Shown here one piece after another: positions 34,906-44,642 of a stretch of 64,000 bases of DNA. Under the pieces are notes generated by a model, which was not told where the DNA came from, made no database searches, and saw nothing but the letters and a program-made list of their open reading frames with translations. Source of the stretch: UBA9655 sp964597045 (GTDB lineage: Bacteria > Pseudomonadota > Alphaproteobacteria > UBA9655). The translations under genes were made by a program, and so were the position numbers. The DNA lies in the NCBI GenBank assembly GCA_964597045.1, contig CAZQWE010000003.1:186001-250000 (forward strand). Direction: 5' to 3'. Numbering within the stretch: the stretch's first letter is position 1; each line of letters begins with the position of its first letter.

Positions 34906-37900
34906 ATGGAAACCATACAAGATATCCTCGATCTACTTGCGCAAAGCATTGGAAAAAAAGTTGCAGAAAAATATAAAAAAGCTTCACAAGCGTTTGTAAA
35001 AGGTTATTTTGCAAATGTTCCCATGGAAGATTTGAAGGAAGAATCTATTCTCACTCTTGAAGAGTCGGTCTTTAATATATGGACCTTTATTCAAATGAGG
35101 GAAAAGAATAAAGCAAAAATCCGGATCTATACGGAAAAACAAGAAACTAAACTTAAAACTCAACCCAAAACAATCGTTGAAATTCTCAACGATAACATGC
35201 CATTCCTTGTCGATTCTGTCACGGCTGCTATTAATAGTTTTGGCTATCCCATACACTTACTTATTCATCCTGTTTTGCAAGTCAAAAGAGATAACAAACA
35301 GGTTTTAGAGAGCATCATTGATACAGTTTCAGATCACGATAAAGACTCTTATGAGTCCTTTATTCACTGCGAAATTCCTCAGACTTTGTCTCCAAAAAAA
35401 TGTCAGAAGTTAGAAGAAGACATTCTAGGTGTACTGGAAAATGTGCGATGTGCCGTTGAAGACTGGAAGTCAATGCGTAACCGGCTGTCCCAGATAATTA
35501 AAGGCATTAAAGATGTCCCTCCACACGTATCAAAAGGTGAACTTGAGGAGATTCTTTCTTTTTTGAGCTGGATTGAAGACAATCACTTTACCTTTCTTGG
35601 TTTTTGTGAATACAAGCTTGTTCCAGGGCAAAAGACATTAAAAGAGAGTTTGCAACCTGTTGAAGGTATGGGGGTACTACGTAATCCTAAAGATCAAGAA
35701 ATAAATAATATATTCGAAGGAGTTGAACTGACGCCTTCTAATATTAAATATCTAAATGAGCCAAATTCCTTAATTATTAACAAGACATCGAAGTTATCTG
35801 TCATCCATAGGCGTGATACTATGGATGCCATTTCCATAAAACGCTTTGATAAAAAGGGACAAATGATTGGACTTTATCAATTTGTCGGACTTTTTACGTC
35901 CGTTGCTTATAGTCGAAGTGCGCGCGATATACCTCTGTTAAGAAGGAAAATCTCACGAATTTTAGAGAAGTCGGGATTATCTGAGAATTGGCACGATGGT
36001 AAAGCGTTAATCCACATATTAGAGTCATTTCCAAGAGACGAGCTTTTTCAAGCCGATGAGGACTGGCTTTTTAAAACAAGTATGAAGGTTGTTCAAATTC
36101 AGAATCGTCAGCGTCTCACTCTTTTTATACGAACAGATAAATTTGAGAGGTTTGTTTCCTGTTTAGTTTACATTCCTCGGGACAGATATGACAGTGATCT
36201 AAGATCTAAAATTGCTTCTATTTTAGAGAATGAAATGGATGCTAAGTTGATGAGTTGGCAAACCCAACTTGGAGAACTTGCGTTTGCTCGTGTTCATTAC
36301 ATATTTAAACTCCAGCATAAGGGGAGTTGGGACTATGATGTTAACGCTATCGAGCAGGTTCTCATCCAAGCCTCACTGACATGGAAGGATCAGTTGAAGC
36401 AAGCCTTATATGATGGGTTTGGAGAAAAGAAAGGCTTAAAGTTATATGATCAATTTGGGAATGGATTTACAAAGGGATATCAAGAGAAGTTTACACCGAA
36501 GGAAGCTATAGTTGATATTGATGAAATTGAACATGCTCTGGCAAAATCTCGCATCAGAACGAATCTTTCATTAGATGGTGAAGGTCAAGAAACCTCTCTT
36601 AACTTTAAATTATACTCACTCGATGGACCTGTATCTCTTTCAAATGTTCTCCCAGTTTTAGAGAATATGAACCTTCGGGTTTTAAGTGAAATCCCATTTA
36701 TTGTGACACTTGCAAATAATACGAAAGTTTGGATCCATGATTTTGAGACGGAAACTCGAGAAGGTGAACCTTACGAATTAGAACATGTTAAAGCGAACTT
36801 TCTCGAAGGTTTTAGTCGAGTTTGGAGAGAAGAAGTCGAAAATGACGGCTTTAACAGGCTGATATTAAAAGCAAAGTTGGACTGGAGAGAATGTCAACTG
36901 ATTAGAGCTTACGCGAAGTATATAAGGCAGCTCCAAACGACATTTAGTCAGACTTATATGGAAGATGTTCTGGCAAAATATCCTCAAATTTGCAATCTCA
37001 TGATCAAACTTTTTTCTGTGTTGTTTTCACCAGATTCCAAAGAAGATCGGGAAGATGCTCGTTTAGAAATCCTTAGCAGAATTAAACACCTCTTGTTGAG
37101 AGTGGATAATCTTGATGAAGACCGCATCCTCAATAAGTTTGTTAATGCAATTAATTCAACACTGAGGACGAATTATTATCAAAAAAAGGATAATAAACCA
37201 AAGCCTTATCTCTCCTTTAAAATCGATTGTACAGCCATTGATGAAATGCCTCTTCCTCGTCCCAAGTACGAGATATTTGTGTACTCAACGCGCGTTGAAG
37301 CCATTCATTTGAGGGGTGGTAAAGTTGCTCGTGGAGGAATCCGTTGGTCAGATCGTAAGGAAGATTTCAGAACGGAAGTTCTAGGCCTGATGAAGGCTCA
37401 AATGGTGAAGAATGCTGTGATTGTTCCTGTTGGGTCTAAGGGTGGGTTTATTGTGAAGCATCTGCCTCTTAAGGCCGATCGGGCTGCCATTATGGATGAG
37501 GTGATTTCTTGTTATAAAACAATGATTCAAGGACTCTTGGATATTACGGATAACATTAAAGGGACAGAAATTGTATATCCAAAGCATGTTGTAAGGCGGG
37601 ATGAGGATGACCCTTATCTTGTTGTTGCAGCAGATAAAGGAACCTCAACGTTTTCAGACTTTGCGAACCAGATCTCTGCTGAATATGATTTTTGGTTAGG
37701 AGATGCCTTTGCCTCTGGTGGATCGTCTGGATATGATCATAAAAAGATGGCCATAACTTCAAGAGGAGCCTGGGAATCTGTAAAGCGTCATTTCCGTGAG
37801 ATGAATATTGACGCGACTTCCTATGAATTGACAGTCGTTGGTATTGGAGATATGTCAGGAGACGTATTTGGCAATGGAATGCTTCTTTCCGGTCACTTAA

Positions 37901-39714
37901 AACTTTTAGCTGCGTTTAACCACCTCCACATATTCATTGATCCATCACCTAACCCTGAACAAAGTTTTATTGAAAGAAAAAGACTCTTTGATTTGCCTCA
38001 ATCAAGTTGGGCAGACTACAACCCCTCTCTCATTTCAAAAGGGGGGGGCGTATTTGATCGAAAAGCAAAATCCGTAAATCTCTCTCCGGAGATAAGGGCT
38101 CTCTTAGATATTACGGAGGAATCACTTACTCCCGATGCGTTGATTCGTGCTATCTTAAAAGCTCAAGTTGATCTCATGTGGTTAGGCGGAATCGGAACTT
38201 ATATAAAGTCAAAGAGTGAAACTAATGCTGAAGTGGGAGATCGAGTAAATGATTCTCTTCGTATTAATGGTAATGAGGTAAGAGCAAGTGTTATCGCAGA
38301 AGGAGCGAACTTGGGCGTAACCCAACTTGGGCGTATTGAATATGCTAAAAAAGGAGGCCACATCAACACCGATGCCATTGACAACTCAGGAGGAGTTGAT
38401 TGCTCTGACCACGAAGTAAATATTAAAATCTTGTTGAATCAAGTCATGGTTAAAGGTGAGCTGACGCTGCAAAAGAGAAACACTCTCTTAGAGCAAATGA
38501 CAGATGATGTTTCAAAACTCGTTTTAAAAGACAACTTCTGGCAAAATCAAATTATCAGTATTTTAAACTACCAGGGCAATCGACTTCTAGAAGAGCAAGC
38601 ACGTTTGATGCGGGATTTAGAAGACGAGGGACTCCTTAATCGTGCTCTAGAGGGTCTTCCAGATGAGATTGAAATCAGTCGTCGAATTGCCGATCGGCAA
38701 GGTTTAACAAGACCTGAACTCGCGGTTCTTTTAGCCTATTCAAAGATTTCTCTCAATCACCAACTTATTCACTCTGAAATCCCGGATATTTCTATTCTTC
38801 AACCCAGACTCTTTAGTTATTTTCCTGAAGTGCTCCAAAAGATCTATGCAGAAGAAATTAAATCCCACCCCTTAAGACGTGAAATAACAGCGACCCTTTT
38901 TACAAACAGTATTGTTAACCGGATGGGGGTAACATTTATTCATGAAATGAAGAGACTATCGGGTGTTGAAGGGGCAGATGTTGCGAGAGCCTATGTTGTT
39001 GTGAGAGATCTCCTTGACCTTATTACACTTTGGCGCGAGCTAGAGACAATGGAGACATTATCCGTCGACTTTCAAACCAAGCTAATGATTGATATATACC
39101 AGAATGTCAAAAGGTTTACAGATTGGTTTTTAAAATATGAAATCAACCATGATATTGAAAGCAAGTTGAAATATTTTAAACCTTCGTTTGAGATATTGCG
39201 ATCGGAGCTTTCCTCTCTATTTTCAAAGGATCAACGAACTGCCTATGAAACGCGCATAGAGGATTATGTGGATCAAGGTTTGACCCCTTCACTTGCAAAC
39301 CGATTGTTAGGATTAGAATTTTTAGTATCTGCACCAGACATTATTATTTTGAGCAAGCAATCCACTATTGATGTCAGATTAGTTGCAAAAGTTTATTTCG
39401 CGCTTGGTGGGCAACTTGGATTTGAATGGATCAGAAAACAAACCTTTAATCTTTCAGGTGAAACCCATTGGCATCAAGAGGCAGCAAATGCCCTTATTGA
39501 GGAATTGTATAAGACTCAAAAAGAACTAACACATCTGATACTGAGTAAGGAAAAGAATATAGAAAAGCTTTTTGGTCTTGATGGGGCAATTTCTAAAACA
39601 TTTCTGAATGCATCCTCTGCGGCGTCAGTATTAGCAGACTTAAAAAATGCGGCTTCTTTAGATTTTGCTATGTTAACGGTTATGAACCGCCAGTTAAAAA
39701 TGTTGATCGCTTAG
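34906..39714 (+). CDS. gdhB: NAD-specific glutamate dehydrogenase, large (180 kDa) type
   Basis: This enzyme deaminates glutamate to 2-oxoglutarate. The 1602-residue protein has the length and order of the bacterial large NAD-GDH class: N-terminal ACT-like regions, the catalytic block GGIRWSDRKEDFRTEVLGLMKAQMVKNAVIVPVGSKGGF near residues 805-845, then the NAD-binding region (VGIGDMSGDVFGNGMLLS). ATG 34906 follows a GGGGGG-rich ribosome binding site. A longer frame running back to 34738 is rejected because it reads through tRNA-Gly and its repeat. Confidence 0.95.
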   Translation: METIQDILDLLAQSIGKKVAEKYKKASQAFVKGYFANVPMEDLKEESILTLEESVFNIWTFIQMREKNKAKIRIYTEKQETKLKTQPKTIVEILNDNMPFLVDSVTAAINSFGYPIHLLIHPVLQVKRDNKQVLESIIDTVSDHDKDSYESFIHCEIPQTLSPKKCQKLEEDILGVLENVRCAVEDWKSMRNRLSQIIKGIKDVPPHVSKGELEEILSFLSWIEDNHFTFLGFCEYKLVPGQKTLKESLQPVEGMGVLRNPKDQEINNIFEGVELTPSNIKYLNEPNSLIINKTSKLSVIHRRDTMDAISIKRFDKKGQMIGLYQFVGLFTSVAYSRSARDIPLLRRKISRILEKSGLSENWHDGKALIHILESFPRDELFQADEDWLFKTSMKVVQIQNRQRLTLFIRTDKFERFVSCLVYIPRDRYDSDLRSKIASILENEMDAKLMSWQTQLGELAFARVHYIFKLQHKGSWDYDVNAIEQVLIQASLTWKDQLKQALYDGFGEKKGLKLYDQFGNGFTKGYQEKFTPKEAIVDIDEIEHALAKSRIRTNLSLDGEGQETSLNFKLYSLDGPVSLSNVLPVLENMNLRVLSEIPFIVTLANNTKVWIHDFETETREGEPYELEHVKANFLEGFSRVWREEVENDGFNRLILKAKLDWRECQLIRAYAKYIRQLQTTFSQTYMEDVLAKYPQICNLMIKLFSVLFSPDSKEDREDARLEILSRIKHLLLRVDNLDEDRILNKFVNAINSTLRTNYYQKKDNKPKPYLSFKIDCTAIDEMPLPRPKYEIFVYSTRVEAIHLRGGKVARGGIRWSDRKEDFRTEVLGLMKAQMVKNAVIVPVGSKGGFIVKHLPLKADRAAIMDEVISCYKTMIQGLLDITDNIKGTEIVYPKHVVRRDEDDPYLVVAADKGTSTFSDFANQISAEYDFWLGDAFASGGSSGYDHKKMAITSRGAWESVKRHFREMNIDATSYELTVVGIGDMSGDVFGNGMLLSGHLKLLAAFNHLHIFIDPSPNPEQSFIERKRLFDLPQSSWADYNPSLISKGGGVFDRKAKSVNLSPEIRALLDITEESLTPDALIRAILKAQVDLMWLGGIGTYIKSKSETNAEVGDRVNDSLRINGNEVRASVIAEGANLGVTQLGRIEYAKKGGHINTDAIDNSGGVDCSDHEVNIKILLNQVMVKGELTLQKRNTLLEQMTDDVSKLVLKDNFWQNQIISILNYQGNRLLEEQARLMRDLEDEGLLNRALEGLPDEIEISRRIADRQGLTRPELAVLLAYSKISLNHQLIHSEIPDISILQPRLFSYFPEVLQKIYAEEIKSHPLRREITATLFTNSIVNRMGVTFIHEMKRLSGVEGADVARAYVVVRDLLDLITLWRELETMETLSVDFQTKLMIDIYQNVKRFTDWFLKYEINHDIESKLKYFKPSFEILRSELSSLFSKDQRTAYETRIEDYVDQGLTPSLANRLLGLEFLVSAPDIIILSKQSTIDVRLVAKVYFALGGQLGFEWIRKQTFNLSGETHWHQEAANALIEELYKTQKELTHLILSKEKNIEKLFGLDGAISKTFLNASSAASVLADLKNAASLDFAMLTVMNRQLKMLIA

Positions 39715-39732
39715 GTATTCGAAAGTTAGATA

Positions 39733-40887
39733 ATGATTCATTCTTATGATCTTGGGCTTTATGTCCATTGGCCTTTTTGTCTCTCGAAATGTCCTTACTG
39801 TGATTTCAATAGTCATGTGCGCGAGAGTATTGATCAAAAGCGGTGGAAAGAAGCTTTGCTAAAGGAGCTTGAATCCTCTGCAGAAGGCCAATCGGACAAA
39901 AGGCTTATCAGTCTATTCTTTGGGGGTGGGACGCCCTCACTGATGGATCCAGACACAGTGGTAGCCGTCATTGAAAAAGCGAAGTCACTTTTCACTCATG
40001 ACCAGATAGAGATTACGTTAGAAGCCAACCCAAACTCCGTAGAAGCGGGTCGGTTTAAGGCTTATAGTGAGGCGGGGGTGAACCGTTTATCCCTTGGCGT
40101 TCAATCATTGAATGATGAGGCCTTAGCTTTCTTAGGGAGACGTCATTCTGCAAAAGAAGCCCTCAAAGCTATTGAAATTGCGAGGGCCTATTTTCCTCGT
40201 TATTCTTTTGATTTGATCTATGCACGCCCCCATCAAACCCTTGAGTCTTGGAAAGCAGAGTTGAAGGAAGCTCTGGCTTTAGCCGGTGGCCATCTTTCTT
40301 TGTACCAATTAACAATTGAGCCTCAAACAGCCTTTGCAACCCGCCTCGCAAGAGGTGAGCAAATGACGCTTGAGGAAGATCCTGCAGCCTTTATGTATGA
40401 AGAAACGGAGAGAATGATGAGTGAGGCAGGAATCCCCGCCTATGAAGTGTCAAATTATGCCGTACCCTCCCAGGAGTGTCTTCATAATCTTCTCTATTGG
40501 AACTTTGGAGACTATATAGGCATTGGACCTGGTGCCCATGGACGTGAGAGTCAGGGGACAGAAAAGTGGGCTTTGACGCGTTTTAAAGCGCCAGAGACGT
40601 GGCTTGAGGCGGTTGAGAGGCAGGGGCAAGGGCTTGACACATCAGTCAGTCTTACCCCTAAAGAACGTCTTCAAGAGTTCACATTGATGGGTCTGCGTCT
40701 AACTCAAGGTTTAAGTCTTGCGCGACTTACAGAAGAGACAGGTTTAACCCTTGATGAAGCGTATTCAAATGAAGCGTTGATGACACTGGAACGTGAAGGT
40801 TTACTCATGCGTTCTGAAACACATCTGATCCCAACCTTCGAAGGCCGTTTGCGGTTAAATAGCGTGATTCAGTATTTATTAGGTTAA
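39733..40887 (+). CDS. hemW: HemW-like radical SAM protein
   Basis: A 384-residue radical SAM protein related to coproporphyrinogen dehydrogenase. The cluster motif CLSKCPYCDF (Cys16, Cys20, Cys23) lacks the extra cysteine of true HemN and is followed by LFFGGGTPSLM and ETANPNS-like EANPNSVE, matching HemW, a haem chaperone. It starts 18 bases after the glutamate dehydrogenase stop and is probably co-transcribed with it. Confidence 0.92.
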   Translation: MIHSYDLGLYVHWPFCLSKCPYCDFNSHVRESIDQKRWKEALLKELESSAEGQSDKRLISLFFGGGTPSLMDPDTVVAVIEKAKSLFTHDQIEITLEANPNSVEAGRFKAYSEAGVNRLSLGVQSLNDEALAFLGRRHSAKEALKAIEIARAYFPRYSFDLIYARPHQTLESWKAELKEALALAGGHLSLYQLTIEPQTAFATRLARGEQMTLEEDPAAFMYEETERMMSEAGIPAYEVSNYAVPSQECLHNLLYWNFGDYIGIGPGAHGRESQGTEKWALTRFKAPETWLEAVERQGQGLDTSVSLTPKERLQEFTLMGLRLTQGLSLARLTEETGLTLDEAYSNEALMTLEREGLLMRSETHLIPTFEGRLRLNSVIQYLLG

Positions 40888-40953
40888 GCAATTTCAAGTT
40901 CCAGCCTCGTCATTGCTTTGTCACCTACTGCTCCTTATAACTGTAAAGGGAGC

Positions 40954-41997
40954 TTATGCTCCTTGATCGACCTCTTTATAATCCTTAGACAATTCAGCTT
41001 CGAGTTCCTCAATTGTGGGAAGGGCTGTTTGAATTTCATCTGGGATTGCCTTGGTAAGACGGTATTCTGCCAAACTAATCGGTTTTGACATATCTCGCAA
41101 GGCATACTCCGCAAGGACCTCATCTTTCGTTTTACAAAGGATCAGTCCAATTGTAGGACTATCACTGGGGTGCTTAAGCAGATCATCAACAACGGATAAA
41201 TAGAAGTTCATCTTGCCCGTATGCTCTGGTTTGAAGGCTTTATCCTTGAGCTCAATGACCACAAAGCAACGAAGTTTTAAATGGTAAAACAGTAAATCAA
41301 TGAAAAAGTCCTGCTTACTCACTTCAAGAGGATACTGTCTGCCCACAAACGCAAAGCCTGAGCCGAGTTCGATGAGAAACTTTTCAATATGAATAATAAG
41401 CGTTTTCTCAACTTCTCTTTCATGAGCTTCTTGGCCAATGCTTAAAAAGTCAAAGACATAGGGATCTTTTAAGGTAGCATGTGCGAGATCAGATTGAGGG
41501 GAGGGAAGAGTATCTTTAAAATTCGTGATGGCTTTGCCTTGTCTTTTATGGAGACCCAATTCAATTTGATGGATCATTACGGATCGCGACCAACCTTGTT
41601 CGATTGCCTTATTCATGTAAAAGAGTCTGAATTCGCGCTCTTTCACTTTTTCCATTAAGATTACATGATGATACCAAGGCAATTCTCCAGCAACCTGCTG
41701 GAGAAATTCAGATTCAGGATATAGCTCTGCAAATCGTCTCATGTTATGAAGGTTAGCAACACTAAAACCTTTCATTTCTGGAAAGGCATTAGAGAGATCT
41801 TTACTCAGATTTTGAATAACTTTAGCACCCCATGATTGAGTATTTTGCTTGTTTAGAATTTGCGTTCCAATGTGGTGATAAAGTAAGATCAGCTCGGTGT
41901 TAACCGCTCGAGCTGCTTTATAACGACTTGTAGCAACTCGGTTCTTGAGTTCCTCTAAAAATGTTGCATATTCATTCGAAAGGATGTCTATAGTCAT
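40954..41997 (-). CDS. DUF1016 (YhcG) family PDDEXK nuclease-fold protein
   Basis: A 347-residue member of the YhcG/DUF1016 family: an N-terminal helical domain (ELILLYHHIGTQI ... SWGAKVIQNLSKDLSNAFPEMKGFS) and a C-terminal PDDEXK-like domain with FFIDLLFYHLKLRCFVVIELK (Asp and ExK catalytic pattern), GLILCKTKDE and the terminal PISLAEYRL. Such proteins are common in host-associated alphaproteobacteria and often sit near restriction-modification genes, but none is here. Their role is not established. Confidence 0.88.
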   Translation of the reverse strand: MTIDILSNEYATFLEELKNRVATSRYKAARAVNTELILLYHHIGTQILNKQNTQSWGAKVIQNLSKDLSNAFPEMKGFSVANLHNMRRFAELYPESEFLQQVAGELPWYHHVILMEKVKEREFRLFYMNKAIEQGWSRSVMIHQIELGLHKRQGKAITNFKDTLPSPQSDLAHATLKDPYVFDFLSIGQEAHEREVEKTLIIHIEKFLIELGSGFAFVGRQYPLEVSKQDFFIDLLFYHLKLRCFVVIELKDKAFKPEHTGKMNFYLSVVDDLLKHPSDSPTIGLILCKTKDEVLAEYALRDMSKPISLAEYRLTKAIPDEIQTALPTIEELEAELSKDYKEVDQGA

Positions 41998-42280
41998 GCT
42001 TAGCTCTCCTTGATTAAGATTTTTTCAGAACAAGAAAATATGAAGGAACGACTGCTCCTATACAGATCATTTCTTAAATAATAGCGGATTGCAAGAAAAA
42101 AGAAGGGTAGACCCCAGATTGAGTTGAAGAATTATTGACTCAGAATCAAAAAATCATTTAAATATATATGATAGATTTGGTTTTGAAATCTAATCATTGA
42201 CTTTTAAGAAATAGGAATTGATACCTGATACGTTACGGGGTACAATAGGATGATTCTAACATAAAGCTTTCCCACAAGCT

Positions 42281-42373
42281 CGTCATTGCGAGGAGCGAAG
42301 CGACGTGGCAATCTATTTAACAAGAAGAAACATGGATTGCTTCGTCATGGCTATGCCATTTCTCGCAATGACG
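42281..42373. mobile_element. MITE-like repeat with 12-bp perfect inverted ends
   Basis: The left end CGTCATTGCGAG (42281-42292) is the exact inverse complement of the right end CTCGCAATGACG (42362-42373). The inner sequence (GAGCGAAGCGACGTGGCAATC) belongs to a palindromic repeat type widespread in alphaproteobacterial and other genomes. It lies 52 bases before the HigA-like ATG. The rest of the 41998-42425 gap shows no gene. Confidence 0.8.
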
Positions 42374-42425
42374 ACTTTTGATTGTGTTCAATTACATACA
42401 GATTAGGTCCATTAGGAGAGACAAA

Positions 42426-42734
42426 ATGAAGATAATGCACAACCCGCCTCATCCAGGGGAAGTATTAAAAGAACTCTATCTTGATCCTCTTAATCTGACG
42501 GTTACTGAGGCAGCGAAGGGACTTAAAGTAACGAGAAAGACTCTCTCAGCTATTATTAATGGTCGAGCTGGAATTAGTTCCGATATGTCGATAAGATTTG
42601 CGAGAGCATTTAATACTACACCAGAAAGCTGGCTCAATCTTCAATTGCAATATAACTTATGGCATTCTCAGCAAGAGATTGATGTCTCAGATATAAAAGT
42701 ATTTTCTGACGTTAAGTCTCAGAGAAAACCCTAA
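42426..42734 (+). CDS. HigA family antitoxin-like helix-turn-helix protein
   Basis: A 102-residue protein with the HigA/VapI signature: HPGEVLKELYLDPLNLTVTEAAKGL, helix-turn-helix KVTRKTLSAIINGRAGIS, and the TPESWLNLQLQYNLW tail. ATG 42426 follows an AGGAGAG ribosome binding site; the open frame extends further upstream only through the end of the MITE. HigA normally neutralises a HigB RNase encoded just upstream, but no HigB frame is found there, so it seems to be an orphan regulator. Confidence 0.87.
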   Translation: MKIMHNPPHPGEVLKELYLDPLNLTVTEAAKGLKVTRKTLSAIINGRAGISSDMSIRFARAFNTTPESWLNLQLQYNLWHSQQEIDVSDIKVFSDVKSQRKP

Positions 42735-42736
42735 GC

Positions 42737-43714
42737 TTAATCCACTCCCAGTAAATCTTTCAACTCCCCGATCCGCTCATTCGTGATTAATGCTTTCCAA
42801 CTATCTTCACTGATTTGGGAACACTTAAGGCGACCAAACCCAACCCAGGAATCACGGTATTTAATCCACGCGCGTTGTGTTTTTTTGATTGAATCAGGAG
42901 TGATGCCTGAGGTATCGGAATAGAAAAAATCAGGGCTCAGCTTTTGTAATTCTTTATAGAGTTCATTTAATTTGGTATCAGCCTCTTTAAAGTCAGCCTC
43001 AGAAGCCATTGGGATCTGACATTTTTGACTATCGTTTACTCTTTTGATAAATCGGTCTTTTAAGTCTTCTTCTTCTCCTATTATCATGGCTGCCCTAGCT
43101 GTTCCACTAATATCAACCTCTCCTCTTGTTCGTTTTTCTTGATAAGTTTTGAAAGCATCATACAACTTCTCGAAAGCAAGCTTTTCTTGAGGAGTCAGGG
43201 TTGAGATGAATGAATCTACAACCTTCTGCTTCTTTACGTCTTCTCTTCTTGAAGCCAGAGAAGCACAATAACCCATCATAGCGCCACTTGTGAGATCATC
43301 ACAAATATTAAAGGGCTCATTCTCTTTTAGGGTTTTAAGCCTTTCCAGATGCTTTAAGCGAAGGTCGAGTTCAGCAGGTGCTCCTTCAAAAGCGCACGCA
43401 TAATGCATGGCAATATCGAGATTCTTTTTTACACCATATCCATTGGCATAGAGCATGGTGAGGATATCAACTCGATTCTCAGCTCCTGCGCAGTAACGCG
43501 CTTTTACATAATCAGGAGCTGCTGTAAAACCATAATAAAGGTCATCAACGTCACAATCCGTAAGGGCAACTAACTTCTGATCCGCAAAGTCTTCTGGAGG
43601 AGGCCCAATGTTTTCAACGGCACTGCACTTCTTTTTATACTCTGTCTCTATGTCTGCTTTAGCGTTTGTTATAAGACATACATAAGCTATCATGAGAATT
43701 GTCTGCCGAACCAT
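42737..43714 (-). CDS. Exported protein with LprI/DUF1311-like C-terminus
   Basis: A 325-residue protein with a signal peptide (residues 1 to about 20, ending TNAKA), a cysteine-containing helical middle with the NGYGVKKNLDIAMHYAC pattern of a Sel1-like repeat, and a C-terminal block (TQRAWIKYRDSWVGF) like the LprI/DUF1311 lysozyme-inhibitor family. The ATG is preceded by AAGGAA at six bases. It overlaps the end of lpxK by 56 bases. A periplasmic role in resisting host lysozyme is possible but inferred. Confidence 0.7.
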   Translation of the reverse strand: MVRQTILMIAYVCLITNAKADIETEYKKKCSAVENIGPPPEDFADQKLVALTDCDVDDLYYGFTAAPDYVKARYCAGAENRVDILTMLYANGYGVKKNLDIAMHYACAFEGAPAELDLRLKHLERLKTLKENEPFNICDDLTSGAMMGYCASLASRREDVKKQKVVDSFISTLTPQEKLAFEKLYDAFKTYQEKRTRGEVDISGTARAAMIIGEEEDLKDRFIKRVNDSQKCQIPMASEADFKEADTKLNELYKELQKLSPDFFYSDTSGITPDSIKKTQRAWIKYRDSWVGFGRLKCSQISEDSWKALITNERIGELKDLLGVD

Positions 43715-44642
43715 TTCCTATTCCTTTTAAAATAAATTTATACAGTTCATCAGGATCAACGAACTGAATCTCCATGTCCAAAACATGAACTTTCATTTGC
43801 CAATCTTTTGGGAGTTTTACCCAGTCCTTACGGGTAGTAACAAGAGGCTCTTTGAGTTTATAGAGAGTCTCCAAATTGCTTTCTCTATAGGGATGATGAT
43901 CAGGAAAACTATGAGTTTCGATTAGCTCAACTTCCTTCTCTTTGAGGGAGTTATAAAATTTCTGTGGAAATCCAAGGCCGCAAAAAGCAATGGCTTTTGA
44001 TATCTTTAAAGGTTGAGTCTTAATAAATGCTTGAAAGGTTTCTTCTGAGAATCTCTGATTTTCTTCTCCGATGGCAATGATGGCACTCGATCGTTTAAGA
44101 CCTTCCTCTATAGATTCTCTTAAGGGGCCAGCAGGAATCACTTTACCATTCCCAAAGCCTTGATGTTGATCCACAACCACAAAGGAAATATCTTTATGAA
44201 GTGAATGTGTTTGATGTCCGTCATCAAGAATAATGATTTCAGCCCCATTCTCTATGGCCTCTTCAACACCGAGTGGTCGGTCCTTCGCGACCCATGTGGG
44301 TGCATGATGTGCAAGGAGGAGAGGCTCATCCCCCACTTCAAGAAAAGTATGAACCTCTGGGTTTACAAGCAACGGACCTAGTGCATTTCCTCCATATCCT
44401 CGAGTCACGAAATGAACCTTATGGTTCTTACTTTGTAACAACTGGCAGAGGGCAATGGCCGTTGGTGTTTTTCCTGAACCCCCACTGATGATATTACCAA
44501 CACTGATAATGGGTATGGAGTATTTCTTGGGTATGGTGAAGGATCTTAATATATGACCTACTCTTCCATAGACCCATCCCAGCGGTGTTAAAAGAGTTGC
44601 GAGAAAACCAGGCTTCCCATACCAGAATGCAGGGGCCATCAT
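43659..44642 (-). CDS. lpxK: Tetraacyldisaccharide 4'-kinase
   Basis: LpxK phosphorylates the 4' position of the lipid A disaccharide at the inner membrane. The 327-residue protein has an N-terminal membrane-associated helix, the P-loop GNIISGGSGKTPTA, the EIIILDDGHQ motif and the late HSFPDHHPY segment. It overlaps waaA by four bases in the envelope operon. Confidence 0.94.
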   Translation of the reverse strand: MMAPAFWYGKPGFLATLLTPLGWVYGRVGHILRSFTIPKKYSIPIISVGNIISGGSGKTPTAIALCQLLQSKNHKVHFVTRGYGGNALGPLLVNPEVHTFLEVGDEPLLLAHHAPTWVAKDRPLGVEEAIENGAEIIILDDGHQTHSLHKDISFVVVDQHQGFGNGKVIPAGPLRESIEEGLKRSSAIIAIGEENQRFSEETFQAFIKTQPLKISKAIAFCGLGFPQKFYNSLKEKEVELIETHSFPDHHPYRESNLETLYKLKEPLVTTRKDWVKLPKDWQMKVHVLDMEIQFVDPDELYKFILKGIGNGSADNSHDSLCMSYNKR

